From: JAZGGS01 sp963749485
Lineage (GTDB): Bacteria > Bacteroidota > Ignavibacteria > Ignavibacteriales > Ignavibacteriaceae
Direction of reading: 5' to 3'
Assembly: GCA_963749485.1 (NCBI GenBank)
Contig: CAVVMV010000018.1
Location: 1 to 64,000, forward strand
Length of the DNA: 64,000 nucleotides
Shown here: positions 27,524-38,011 of the stretch, one piece after another
Layout of the letters: each line of letters starts with the position of its first letter
Position numbering within the stretch: the stretch's first letter is position 1
The notes under the pieces: generated by a model
Told to the model about the DNA's origin: nothing
Database searches by the model: none
The model's input: only the letters and a program-made list of their open reading frames with translations
Program-made: the position numbers and the translations under genes

Positions 27524-30500
27524 TTAGGATTGTTGATTAGTTTGAGATAATAATTTCTTTAATTCTCTTTTTTTAATTGCATAGAATATTGCGGGGAACA
27601 GTGTCAGTTCCATTATCATACTTGTTAATATTCCTCCAACCATCGGTGCAGCAATTCTTTTCATCACATCCGATCCCGCACCCAAACCAATGAGGATAGG
27701 AAGCAAACCAAGCATAGTTGTAAGAACGGTCATCATCTTCGGTCGGATTCTTTTAACTGCTCCTTCAAATATTGATTCTCTTAAATCAGACAGATTATTC
27801 AAGCATTCCATTCCGTTTGAATTTCTCATAAGCTAAATCGAGATAAAGCAGCATGACAACACCGGTTTCTGCACTAACACCAAGTAAAGCGATTATTCCA
27901 ACCCATACCGCCACGCTCATATTATAACCAGCAAAGAATAAAAACCATACAGCGCCAACCATAGAGAATGGTAAAGTCAATAGTACAATTCCGGTTTTAG
28001 TCATTGATTTCATATTCATATAAAGAAGAACGATTACAATTAAAAGTGTAAGCGGAATAACCATCGAAAGGTGTTTTGCATGCTCGCTCCATATATTCAT
28101 ACTGTCCGCTCCATTTTATTGAGTAACCGGCAGGGAGTTCCAGATTATCTTTTATTATTTGTTTTGCATCAACTATAAAAGTACCTACATCAACATCTTT
28201 AATATCAACATAAACCCATGTATTTGGTCTCGCATTTTCTGATTTGATCATTGGCGGACCTTTTTTAATAACGAGATTACCTAACTGTTCGAGCGGGATG
28301 CTTCCTCCTTTGGGAAGTGAAACCAAAACACGCTTTAACGCATCTATGTTTTCCCTGTAATCACGTTGATAACGTAAGATTAACCGAATATCTTTCCAAT
28401 CCTTCAACTGTTTTAGTGATGTTCATTCCACCTACTGCAGACATAAACACATCCTGCACATCTGCCACGGTTAATCCGTAACGTGCTATTGCATCGCGAT
28501 CAATTTCGAAATCAACATAATTTCCTCCAACAGATCTTTCAGCATAAGCCGATCTTGTTCCAGGAACAGTCTTCATCAACTCTTCAACTTGTTTTCCCAA
28601 ATCCTGAAGAACATTTAAATCCGGTCCGGCTATTTTAATTCCAACAGGAGTTTTAATACCGGTTGAAAGCATATCAATTCTTGTTTTAATCGGCATTGTC
28701 CAGGCGTTTGTTAAACCTGGTATCTGAACAGCATTGTTCATTTCTTCAACAAGCTTTTCAGGAGTCATTCCTTCGCGCCACTCATCCTGCGGTTTCAAAC
28801 GGATTGTAGTTTCAATCATTGTAAGCGGAGCCGGATCTGTTGCAGTTTCAGCTCTACCTATTTTTCCGAAAACAGATTCAACTTCAGGAAATGATTTTAT
28901 GATCTTATCAGTCTGCTGAAGAATTTCCCTTGCTTTTGTAATAGATATACCTGGTAAAGTTGTTGGCATATAAAGCAGATCACCTTCATACAACGGCGGC
29001 ATAAACTCTGAGCCAAGCTTTGAAAAAGGAATATAGGTAGCAAGAACTATTAACAAAGCAGCAGCCATTACCCACCATCTCCGTTTCATAACAAAATCAA
29101 CAATGGGATGATAAAGCTTAATAAGTAATTTTGTTATAGGATTATCTTCTTCTTTTCTTATTTTACCGCGTACAAAAAACCCGATTAAAACAGGTACAAT
29201 TGTTATCGCAAGTATTGCTGCGCCAGCCATCGCATAGGTTTTCGTAAACGCAAGCGGTCTGAATAATCTTCCTTCCTGCTGTTCAAGTGTAAAGACGGGA
29301 AGGAATGAAACTGTAATTACAACCAGTGAATAAAAGATAGAAGGTCCCACTTCCTTTGCAGATTGCAATATCAGTGCCCAGTGCTGCTTTCTTTCCTTTA
29401 ATGGTTTATCTTGTTCAGCCGAAAGATGAGATGCAGCATTTTCCACCATAACAATTGAAGCATCCACCATTGCTCCAATTGCAATTGCAATTCCACCAAG
29501 GGACATAATATTAGCATTAATTCCCTGCAGTCTCATAATCAAAAATGAAATGAGTACTGCGGTTGGAAGCGTGAATATCGCAACGAAACTGCTTCGCACA
29601 TGAAGAAGGAAAGCAATAATAATCAGTGCAACAATTATTGTCTCCTCAATCAGCTTGCTGCTTAGATTATCAATCGCACTCTCAATCAATCCTGAACGAT
29701 CGTAAGCAACATCAATTGTAATATCATCGGGCAAAGATTTTTTTAACTCTTCAAACCTTTCTTTAACCCTCTCGATCACTGCGAGGGCATTCTCACCAAA
29801 ACGTATTACAACTATTCCGCCTACTGTCTCTCCTTCACCGTTCCATTCAGCAAGACCTCTTCGTAATTCAGGACCGATATTAATGGTTGCGATATCTCTT
29901 AGATAAATTGGTGCACCGGTACTTGATGATACGCCAATCGAAATCTTTTCCAGATCATCAGTGCTTTTTATATAACCGAGACTTCGAACCATGTACTCCA
30001 TTTCACCCATTTCAAGAAGTCTTCCACCAACATCATTGTTGCTTTGCTTTATCGCCATTTTAACTTTTTGAAGAGGGATGTTGTAATAAGCAAGTTTTGT
30101 AGGATCAACATTTACCTGGTATTGTTTTACAAAACCGCCAATGCTTGCTACTTCAGCAACACCTTGTAATGAAGATAGTTCATACTTGAGAAAGAAATCC
30201 TGGATTGAGCGGAGTTCCTGTAAATCTCTTTTATCTGAATTAAGAACATACTGGTAAACCCATCCTAAACCGGTTGCATCAGGTCCAAGCTGAGGATTTA
30301 CACCTGCAGGAAGTGTTCCCTGTAATCCGTTCAGATATTCGAGAACTCTGCTTCGTGCCCAATAGATATCTGTTCCGTCCTCAAAAATGATGTAAACCAT
30401 CGAGTACCCGAACATCGAGTAACCGCGAACATCTTTTGCATAAGGAACCGAAAGCATTTTTGTTGTTAACGGATATGTAACCTGATCTTCAACAATCCGT

Positions 30501-30703
30501 GGTCCTTGCCCGGGATATTCAGTAATTATGATTACCTGCACATCGCTGAGATCGGGAATTGCATCAACTTTTGTAGTTGTTAATGCCCATATTCCCAAGG
30601 CGATCAATGCTGTGGTAAAAATGATCACTAAAAATTTATTGTTGATTGACCACTCGATCAGCTTTGCAATCAATCCGTCTTTATTTTGATCTGATGTTAT
30701 CAT
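27524..30703 (-). CDS. cusA: CusA-type heavy-metal RND efflux pump (frameshifted in its last third)
   Basis: Pieces 28361-30703, 27997-28407, 27795-28100 and 27524-27829; three single-base shifts. Restored length about 1,060 residues, as usual for HME-RND pumps. The N-terminus WSINNKFLVIIFTTALIALG and IPDLSDVQVIIITEYPGQGP are CusA-like. The TM4 signature GGIAIAIGAMVDASIVMVENA matches the monovalent-ion (Cu+/Ag+) subgroup, not the DFG...DGAV of the divalent pumps. Inner-membrane proton-driven transporter that moves metal through CusB and the outer-membrane channel encoded beside it. RBS GGAGAA. Confidence 0.9.
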
Positions 30704-30737
30704 TTAATTTCTCCAAAACTTATATTCACTATTTTCA

Positions 30738-30802
30738 GTCATTCTGAATGCAGTGAAGCGTAATGAAGAATCTTTGAGATTCTTCGCTTCGCTCAGAATG
30801 AC
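30738..30802. repeat. 65-bp inverted repeat between cusB and cusA
   Basis: Outer arms GTCATTCTGA / TCAGAATGAC (10 bp, perfect) and an inner hairpin GAAGAATCT-TTG-AGATTCTTC (9 bp, perfect). A REP-like element of a type common in intergenic DNA of this bacterial group. It sits inside the cus operon and could stabilise or attenuate the message; that part is inference. Confidence 0.75.
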
Positions 30803-30834
30803 AGCATAATTATTTCTTATACTCAAAACCATTT

Positions 30835-32475
30835 TTATCTAAATTTGACTTTTACTTCTTCAATCGTATATTCTTTCAAGTACATATTGCAAAGAGGGCA
30901 TCTTCCATCTTCATCAGTAATTACATTCCAGTCCATCGGGCATTCGAATAATTTTCCATCTTTATTTTTATCAATCGATTCAACATCAATTACACCTTCG
31001 TGAACAATCGATGAAGAATGATCATGTTCTTCTTCTTTCGTTTCTGGTTTTTCATTTTTCATTTTCGGTTTCTCGTCTTTCGTCTCAAATTTTTCTTCTT
31101 TTATATCACCAGTTGATGATTGAAACTGATTAATAGCTGCAGCGTTAAGATTACTTTCCGAATCAATTAAGAATTGAGCTGATGTAACTACTTTATTTCC
31201 CTCTGTTAATCCTTCCAACACCTGGTACAATCCATCTGCATAACTGCCAAGCTTAATTTGAGTAGGTTTAAACTTTCCATCACCAATTGAAAGAATAACG
31301 ATATCTTTTGTACCGCTCCTTATAACAGCGTTCTCAGGAACAACAGGATATTCACCTAAATCAATTCCTTCAATAACCACGTTTGCAAACATATCCGGTT
31401 TAAGTTCTCCATTACTGTTATTTACATCAATTCTGATTTTAGCTGTACGTGAAGTTGGTTCGATGGTTGGATAGATAAATGAAATTTTTCCTGTGTAAGT
31501 TTTTTCCGGAAGAAAATTAAATTTTATAGAAGCTTGTGAACCAAGTTTAACTTTGGAAAGTTCATATTCATAAATATCTGCAGTTAACCAGAGATTAGTT
31601 AGATTAGCAATCCGAAGAAGTGGTGCGCCAGCCATTATCTTTTCACCCTCGAGAATATTTTTATGCATCACTGTGCCTGAATTTAATGCGTAAAGTGTCA
31701 TGTTTGTTCTAACTTTTTTTGTCTCAATCAGAGCATTGATTTCAGCTTCGGATACATCAAGCAATTGTAGTTTGCGGATAGCATTATCAACCAATTCATC
31801 TCCTGATTTTTTTATGCTCTCCAATGAACTCTGGCTGGAAGTGTTCTTATAAGAAAGAGCAGTTAACAATTCTTGTTGTGCTGCCACAAGCTGCGGCGAG
31901 TAAATATCCATAAGTTTCTGCCCTTTGCGCACTTCCTGCCCTGTGTAATTCACATAAAGTTTTTCAATCCAACCGGAAACTTTTGTTGTAACTAAATATT
32001 CCTTTGTTTCATCTTTAAGAAGAACACCGTTAGTAGTAACTTTTGATGATAATCTTTTTTTCGAAACTATCTCGGTTTTGACGTTCATATTTTGCTGAAC
32101 TTGTGGATCTATCGTAACTATGCCCTGTGCACCTGATTCATCTTCATAAACAGGAACTAAATCCATTCCCATTTTTGATTTACCTGGCTCATTGTATATT
32201 TCATTCGGATCCATTGGTGCACGCCAGTACAATATTTTTTTCTCACCTGATTTTTTCTGATTATTATTTTTTATTGGTGTAAGGTTCATTTCGCAGATCG
32301 GGCACAAACCTGGTTCATCCGAAATAATTTCCGGGTGCATTCCGCAAGTATATAGCTGTTTTTCATCAACTGATGAAATATCTTTACTGCCGCTACTGTT
32401 AAAGAAGATAAAGTATCCGGTAACTGCAACAGCAACGATTAATCCTATTATTACTGCTATTTTTTTAACGTTCAT
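30835..32475 (-). CDS. cusB: CusB-type membrane-fusion protein with three metal-binding modules
   Basis: 546 residues, unbroken, longer than E. coli CusB (about 400). N-terminal membrane anchor (residues 5-27), then a heavy-metal-binding domain (YTCGMHPEIISDEPGLCPICEMNLTPI), a second degenerate one (YWRAPMDPNEIYNEPGKSKMGMDLVPVYE), the adaptor core (NVKTEIVSKKRLSSKVTTNGVL ... VRKGQKLMDIYSPQLVAAQQELLTAL; NLWLTADIYEYELSKVKLG), and a charged linker. A C-terminal EF-hand-like plus metal-binding module ends the protein (DKNKDGKLFECPMDWNVITDEDGRCPLCNMYLKEY). It couples CusA to the channel and delivers metal. The C-terminal module is shared with 27099-27500. Confidence 0.9.
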   Translation of the reverse strand: MNVKKIAVIIGLIVAVAVTGYFIFFNSSGSKDISSVDEKQLYTCGMHPEIISDEPGLCPICEMNLTPIKNNNQKKSGEKKILYWRAPMDPNEIYNEPGKSKMGMDLVPVYEDESGAQGIVTIDPQVQQNMNVKTEIVSKKRLSSKVTTNGVLLKDETKEYLVTTKVSGWIEKLYVNYTGQEVRKGQKLMDIYSPQLVAAQQELLTALSYKNTSSQSSLESIKKSGDELVDNAIRKLQLLDVSEAEINALIETKKVRTNMTLYALNSGTVMHKNILEGEKIMAGAPLLRIANLTNLWLTADIYEYELSKVKLGSQASIKFNFLPEKTYTGKISFIYPTIEPTSRTAKIRIDVNNSNGELKPDMFANVVIEGIDLGEYPVVPENAVIRSGTKDIVILSIGDGKFKPTQIKLGSYADGLYQVLEGLTEGNKVVTSAQFLIDSESNLNAAAINQFQSSTGDIKEEKFETKDEKPKMKNEKPETKEEEHDHSSSIVHEGVIDVESIDKNKDGKLFECPMDWNVITDEDGRCPLCNMYLKEYTIEEVKVKFR

Positions 32476-32488
32476 TTCTATTCTCCAA

Positions 32489-33763
32489 TTATAAATTTCT
32501 CAAACTTGTGCCAACTAAAAACTCAAGTTCGGCTACCTGTATCAGGTAATCTGTTTTTAACCTGTAAAGATTTGTTTCAATTTTAAATAGCTGATCCTGT
32601 GCATCGATTACATTTATAAAATCAACTTCGTTAACCTGGTAACTTGCAAGTGCAGAACTAAAATTTTGCTGTGATTGCGGAAGTAAACCTTCCTCAAAAA
32701 GTTTTATTCTTTCTTCAATCGATTCCAATTGTGAAACCGAAGCGCCGAAATTGCTATTCAAATTTTGAAGTGCGGAAGAGTACTGGTCGGAATACAATTG
32801 CTGCATCGAAACAAACTCCTCAACCTTTGAAGAAACCTTTCCACCATAATTAAGCGGGAGTGAAATTCCCACCATCACTGAAAAGAAATCATCTAACGGT
32901 GTTTGATTTACAGCAATTTCTTCACGAAAAGAATACTGTAATCCCAGAGTGAAATTCGGATAGAAATCTTTCTGAGCCAACATTTTGGTTTAACCGTGCT
33001 TTCTGTTCTGCATAAGCTATCCCTTTAAGAAAAGGTCTGTATATCCGGGAAAGAGAATCGAGTTCGTTTACAGATATATCCACAAAAATTATGTCATCAA
33101 AATAATTCGTTTCAATTTTGGTATACGTGATCTCTAAGCAGCAGTGAATTAAGTTCCGTAAGGACTGATTTTTCTTTACTCTTAAGATCTTCAATTTTCT
33201 CTGAGATATTCGTTATCTCAAGCTGTACTTTGATCAGGTTCTGCTGGCTTGCAGTTGCAACTGTATATTTTGTACTTACAACATCAGCAATCTCTTCTAA
33301 AAGCTTTTTACTTTCTTGCGAATAGAGCAGTGCTTTTCTTACGTAACTTAGTTTAAAATATTTTGTGCTAATCATTTTACGAATTTCATTTACCGCATCA
33401 TTAATCTCCTGCCTTACAATCGATGTATCAACTGAAGCTGCTTCTGAAATTGCCGATAACTTTCCCGGGAAATGGAAACATCTGGCTCAATCCAACAATT
33501 TTTCCGGTCATCGGTTCCTGTGTAAAAGAAAATGAGTTTACCGGAAGATTCATCAAACCAAGAGTTAGCATCGGATCAGGAAGATTTGAGTTTTGTTCAA
33601 TTCTATTAAATGAAGCATCCTTTTTTGCCCTAAGCATATTCAGCCTGGGGCTTACGCTGATTGCCTCTTCTATTAATAGATCAAGCTCCTGCGGTTGTGC
33701 AGTTATGTAAAAGGTGTTAGTTAAAATTATTATTATGGTTAATATTAAATTAATACTTCTCAT
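32489..33763 (-). CDS. TolC/CusC-type outer-membrane channel (frameshifted)
   Basis: Pieces 33428-33763, 33112-33375, 32922-33194 and 32489-32983; at least three shifts, about 425 residues restored. The signal peptide ends FYITAQ, then LDLLIEEAISVSPRLNMLRAKKDASFNRIEQ and DPMLTLGLMNLPVNSF, the usual start of outer-membrane efflux proteins in cus loci. Coiled-coil helices follow (KKLLEEIADVVSTKYTVATASQQNLIKVQLEI) and the end SYQVNEVDFINVIDAQDQLFKIETNLYRLKTDYLIQVAELEFLVG is the second OEP repeat. It forms the exit duct for CusAB. Confidence 0.85.
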
Positions 33764-33875
33764 TTCTTTTCCATTTTCATTAAAGTTAAAAACGAATCAT
33801 TAATGTTGAATTAGCTACAGCAGGTTTAAACGCAAGTTTCCCGCTGCATAATTCTGCAAAGAGAGTAGTATAATT

Positions 33876-34310
33876 TTATATTATAAGGACGGAGTTGAAG
33901 ATGTATAGATCGTTCCCGTGCAAGGGAGGCGATGAATCGAAAGCGTAAAGTGAATGTGATTTTACAATTTGTTTATCATTGATTAAAATACTTAATGGTA
34001 ACTCAATAACTGATGAAGTTAAATCATTCTTAACTTCTTCTTTAAAGTAAAGGAAATCATCCTCAACCTTGTTATCAATAACCTGGGTTTCACAGCAATT
34101 AGAATGATCTTCAACAGTTTCGATCTCACATTCAGTTTCCATTGATTCGCAGCCCTGCATTGATTCCGGCTGCTCCATAACCTCACACATACCACATTGT
34201 TCTGCAGATGCTTCTTCCATCATCTTACAAAAATGCATTGTGATCGTGTACCCTGTTGTTGAGAACAAAAAGGATAGTATTAAACCAATTATGTAAAACT
34301 TTTTAATCAT
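33876..34310 (-). CDS. HYC_CC_PP-type small secreted Cys-rich protein
   Basis: 144 residues. A signal/anchor segment (residues 4-24) is followed by TMHFCKMMEEASAEQCGMCEVM, DHSNCCETQVI and the C-terminal SSPPLHGNDLYIFNSVLII. The order H-[FY]-C, then CC, then PP is the hallmark of the HYC_CC_PP family found in Bacteroidota beside copper resistance genes. It has ten cysteines and many Met, fitting a periplasmic metal buffer; the biochemical role is not established. It is the first gene of the cus operon here and probably shares its promoter with cusCBA. Confidence 0.8.
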   Translation of the reverse strand: MIKKFYIIGLILSFLFSTTGYTITMHFCKMMEEASAEQCGMCEVMEQPESMQGCESMETECEIETVEDHSNCCETQVIDNKVEDDFLYFKEEVKNDLTSSVIELPLSILINDKQIVKSHSLYAFDSSPPLHGNDLYIFNSVLII

Positions 34311-34603
34311 TTCTGTGCTAAATGTAAATACTTATTTGTTATAAAGCAATGATAATACCACTATAAATGTTATATAATTCCCATTTATTGTTATACAATT
34401 CCAATGTTCTCATAAATTTAGTAAATGATACAGGAAGCGGTTCACGTAACGATGTAAATAAAGGTTACTATTATTACAGCGAAGATTACATAAAATTAAA
34501 GATGATGAATTTTACCCACGACTTAAAAGTCGTCACTATTCAATAATAAAAAAGGGACACAATAAATCGTGTCCCTTAAGTATAAAATATTAAATCGAGA
34601 AAT
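34311..34603. promoter_or_regulatory. intergenic region upstream of the cus operon
   Basis: Holds the cus promoter on the minus strand (34320-34420, AT-rich) and the terminator of the cytochrome gene at its right end. An open stretch on the plus strand (about 34430-34550) could encode some 40 residues but resembles nothing and has no RBS. A perfect ACGACTT / AAGTCGT inverted repeat lies at 34518-34533. Confidence 0.4.
34545..34577 (-). terminator. rho-independent terminator
   Basis: Perfect 9-bp stem AAGGGACAC / GTGTCCCTT with an 8-base loop and, on the minus strand, a following T6 run. It ends the Rrf2-NapH-hemerythrin-octaheme cytochrome operon 27 bases beyond the last stop. Confidence 0.9.
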
Positions 34604-35829
34604 CTATTTTCTCATCTGTTCAGCGTGTTCTTTTATTTCAGCCAGATCTGTTACCATTTCACTCCAGCCATACCACAATGCATAATCAGGATTAGCATGG
34701 AAGGCTCCCTGGAATGTTCTCATCCGGTGTTTTAAGAACATTTTAAATAATTTTTGCTCAACAACAGATGCAGCATCGTGGAAAGTAAGAAGATCGGGGA
34801 ATGCATAAGCATAACCTTCAGGTTTTTCCAGAGTACCATCTTTATACAATCCTGCAACAATGTTTATTCCCTGAGCCATGAGACGGTCAGCTTCCCTGAT
34901 CATATCATCACCTTTAGAAAGCTCAAGCTTTGCAAATTTTTCTGAATGGCAATCACCGCAAATTTTTATCATCTTATCACGTTCTAGCCTGCCAGCTTTC
35001 CTGATCAAGACGTGCAACATCAGCAGCTTTAACAACATCAAGTCTTGCGGTAGGATTTCCTTCAGGATCAAGAACTCCTAAACCTTGAAGTATAGTTATT
35101 TGATCAGCTTTCCATTGTTCATCTTCAGGTAATGGTAAACGAACTGCGAGAAATCCCCAGGCTGTTCTAACTTCGTGATTTCCTTCAGACATATGACAAG
35201 TCTGGCAAGTTGGTGCAGAAGTGCCTTCAGGTAAAGTACCATTCTGTTTTAGTAAATACCTTACACCGTGTTTTGAACTGGAATACATTTCCCACTGAGG
35301 ATGATCGAAACCCATATGGCAAGTTTGGCAAGCTTGCGGTTGTTTAGCTTCCTCAACCGAAAATGTATGTCTTGTATGGCACGCATCGCAGGATGCTGTT
35401 CCATAAGACTGTCCATCTTCTTTAAGCTGCTTAATTTCTTCTTCCGATTTTAAGCCGATCTTATGACAGCTTCCACAACCTTTCATACCTTCAGTTAATG
35501 CCATTGGCTGCATATGGAATGTAGGCATTGCTTTTAATGATGCCCAACCAAAAGCATGTTTCCCTTTGCTGAATTGTTCAACCTGAGTTTCATGGCAGTC
35601 GCGGCAGGTTTCAGGAGTTGGAATTTCTACCAAATCAACATTTGATGCTTTATTGTGTCCATCACCATGGCAAACTGAGCAATCAACTTCATTTTCAGAG
35701 TGTTTACTTAGTTCCCAATCTGAAACGATGTTAGGAGTAATTTTTTTATGGCAAGTGACACAGTTTTGTGCAAGCAGCGGAATTGAAACGAAAAATATTA
35801 AAACTAAAATTGTCAGTAAATTGTTTCAT
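34604..35829 (-). CDS. octaheme cytochrome c of the hydroxylamine oxidoreductase (HAO-like) family (frameshifted)
   Basis: Eight CxxCH haem sites in order: CVTCH, CSVCH, CRDCH, CGSCH, CDACH, CQTCH, CQTCH, CGDCH. C-terminal helices with MRTFQGAFHANPDYALWYGWSEM are typical of HAO-like enzymes. Signal peptide begins at 35829 with GGGAGGG upstream; one base near 35815 is off, and a second shift near 35020 separates 34977-35633 from 34604-35071. About 408 residues. Relatives act in the periplasm: true HAO oxidises hydroxylamine, while the epsilon-type in anaerobes reduces nitrite or hydroxylamine. The nos cluster nearby favours a reductive or NOx-handling role. The P460-linking tyrosine cannot be judged by eye. 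Confidence 0.82.
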
Positions 35830-35848
35830 AGACCCTCCCTGTTTTTGT

Positions 35849-36292
35849 TTAAGATAATTTTTTTTCTAATTGCGTTAGTTCTTCATCACTAAGCAAATTT
35901 TGTATTTTTTCAAATAATACTCTTTCTTCTTTTCTGATATGCAATTCAAGTAGAACACCAAGCTCGTTTAAAATATCTGATTTATTTTCACCAGATTCAA
36001 GTTGAACCACTAACTGTTTTATTTTTTTATGCTCTGAAATAATTTCTTCAAATAATTCATCAATTTCATTGCTTTTATTTTTTACTGCAGGATAAAGTAC
36101 TTCTTCTTCGTTAGTGAAATGTTTTACCAGCTCACTTTTATAAAAGTTAATTGTGTATTTAACTTTATCGGAAGTGGTTTTGGGGAGATCTTTGTAATCC
36201 GGTGCATCTTTTTTAATTAACTGCGCAAGTATTAATCCCTGGTGATGATCACGCGAGAGAGGAGCTAAACCTTTGTGGCGTTTAATCGGCAT
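35849..36292 (-). CDS. hemerythrin-like HHE-domain protein
   Basis: 147 residues, soluble. Di-iron ligands fit the HHE pattern: LSRDHHQGLILA (His), VKHFTNEEEVLYPAV (His and Glu), ISEHKKIKQLV (His), LLELHIRKEERVLFEKI (His and Glu). It probably binds O2 or NO, or repairs Fe-S centres under nitrosative stress. It lies between the NapH-like gene (its start abuts that stop, 36292/36293) and the octaheme cytochrome (20 bases), so it is cotranscribed. Unbroken. Confidence 0.85.
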   Translation of the reverse strand: MPIKRHKGLAPLSRDHHQGLILAQLIKKDAPDYKDLPKTTSDKVKYTINFYKSELVKHFTNEEEVLYPAVKNKSNEIDELFEEIISEHKKIKQLVVQLESGENKSDILNELGVLLELHIRKEERVLFEKIQNLLSDEELTQLEKKLS

Positions 36293-37442
36293 TTAATTCT
36301 CCTCTTCATTAACAGATAATGGATCGGGAAAATTATTTGTTTCTGTATCATTTAACGAAGAACTATTTGAATTATTTAATTGCTCTTCATTAAATTTTTT
36401 TACAGATTCCGTGCTCGTTGGATGACCATAAGAATTTAAATTTTTATGATGGTAAAGAAATTCTTCCTGGGTAATATCGTTTTGCCAGTTCCCTGTTAGC
36501 AAACCAGCCCCGGTTATTATCATAAAGAGTGATACTATTCCTATCGCGACATATCTTTTATTTATTTTCTTTTTCGTACCAACTACTTCCAACTGAAGTG
36601 TGTTATCCACAGGACAAACATCAACACAATTCATACAGGTTGTGCACTCATCAGAAATAACTGTTTTAACTTTATCTACTTTAATAAACCCCGGGCATGC
36701 TTTATTACAGAGTCCGCAATCAACACATTTATCAACATTTCTTTTAATTTTTGAAGGGCTTAGCAAGGAAGCTATACCTAGTAACGCACCATAAGGACAC
36801 AAGTAACGGCACCAAAAATTCCTGATAACAGATAGACATCACAAATAAAACACCAATTACAATTAGGGAGAATTGAGAAATGTTTGCGAAAAAGTAGTAC
36901 ATCTTAATATCCGAAACAAGATTGTACGGACTATCAAGAAATGCTTTAAGAGCAACTTCGCTCATTATAATAAATACAGCATAGAAGAGAAAACCAAGCA
37001 AAAAGTATTTTAAACTTCGTAACGGATAATCCAGCCACTTTGGAACTTTGATCCTGCGTTTAAATATCTTTTCACCAAAATCAGCAATTAGTTCCGATAA
37101 AAAACCAATTGGACATAACCAGCTGCAAAATGCTTTTCCGAAAACCAGCGAGACTAATATTATGGCAAAGAAAATAAAAAATCCTGCTGGATGAGCAGAA
37201 TGTATTTGCCCTGTTGCTAAGAAAAGGTAAAAACTCATTAAAGAACTGATGGGAAGAAAACCATCCACACCGGGTGGTCTTTCTGTATAAGCTGCGGCTC
37301 CCCCGCTTTCAAGGTAGTTGATGAAAAAGTAAAACTCTATCCCTATCCAGATGCACAACAATGCAAAGAGTACCTGGATAATAAATCTATACTTTTGAAT
37401 CGGCTTTTCAGTATTCCTGACTAACTTTTTCTTGCCAGCCAT
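36293..37442 (-). CDS. NapH/NosR-C-terminal-like membrane polyferredoxin (frameshifted)
   Basis: Pieces 36744-37442 and 36293-36802, one or two shifts near 36800. Five or so membrane helices; CSWLCPIG and CPYGALLG are the paired CP motifs of the NapH/NosR/CcoG-like family. Two ferredoxin-type 4Fe-4S sites follow (CVDCGLCNKACP and CTTCMNCVDVCP). A further helix and a hydrophilic Asn/Glu-rich tail close the protein. It should carry electrons from the quinone pool to a periplasmic reductase; candidates here are the octaheme cytochrome in the same operon or NosZ. Starts 34 bases after the Rrf2 gene. Confidence 0.82.
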
Positions 37443-37475
37443 CTCAATTTTCCGTTACTTAAATCTTTTAATGCA

Positions 37476-37907
37476 TTACAAGGTTAATATCTTCTGCAGA
37501 GTTTGTTCTTTCAGCTTGTCTAATGTTTCAGAGGTAAGCATTTCTAACGCCTGGGTTCTTAGCGCACCCCATTTGTGGTGAACAGGACAAGGAGTATCGG
37601 GTGTACATTCTGGAAATCCTAAAACACAACTGTTAAACATTTCAAGTCCGTCTATAGCTTCAACCACATCAATTAGTTTTATCTCTGCAGGCGATTTCGC
37701 AAGACAAAATCCTCCGGATTTTCCTTTTGTTGAAGAGATTATTCCACTCTCCCTTAAGCTCTGCAAAATTTTTGAAATGAATTCCTTTGGGATTTTTAAA
37801 ACCTGGGAAATCCTCTCGGCATTTATTGCAAAATCTGGTTTTTGAGCTGCAAGATAAAGTACTGCCTGCATCCCGTATTCACACTTTTTAGAAAATATTA
37901 CTGTCAT
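37476..37907 (-). CDS. Rrf2-family transcriptional regulator with Fe-S-type cysteines
   Basis: 143 residues from the ATG at 37907; a TTG at 37913 would add two. N-terminal winged helix (FSKKCEYGMQAVLYLAAQ ... KIPKEFISKILQSLRESGIISSTKGKSGGFCLA). The C-x6-C-x5-C cluster in SCVLGFPECTPDTPCPVHHKW is the usual [2Fe-2S]/[4Fe-4S] binding pattern of IscR/NsrR-like members. As the first gene of an operon with a hemerythrin and NOx-type cytochrome, it probably senses NO or redox state. A dyad directly upstream (37914-37933) recurs before the nos cluster. Confidence 0.88.
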   Translation of the reverse strand: MTVIFSKKCEYGMQAVLYLAAQKPDFAINAERISQVLKIPKEFISKILQSLRESGIISSTKGKSGGFCLAKSPAEIKLIDVVEAIDGLEMFNSCVLGFPECTPDTPCPVHHKWGALRTQALEMLTSETLDKLKEQTLQKILTL

Positions 37908-37913
37908 ATTCAA

Positions 37914-37933
37914 ATCGGATTATTTTGTCTGAA
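37914..37933 (-). promoter_or_regulatory. putative Rrf2 operator (copy 1)
   Basis: Plus-strand ATCGGATTATTTTGTCTGAA; 17 of 20 bases agree with the site at 48011-48030 and the flanks agree further. It sits 6 bases upstream of the Rrf2 ATG, so a bound protein would block transcription or translation initiation of its own gene. Confidence 0.6.
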
Positions 37934-38011
37934 TAAAAATACTTACATCTTTATTAATAATCAAATTTTATTAACATATTTGGTTAAGGAATTATAGAAA
38001 CGTGGAATTAA

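Noticed and set aside
34430..34550. Short plus-strand open stretch (about 40 codons) upstream of the cus operon
   Set aside because: No start context, no RBS, and no similarity I can recognise; it overlaps the terminator region of the opposite operon.
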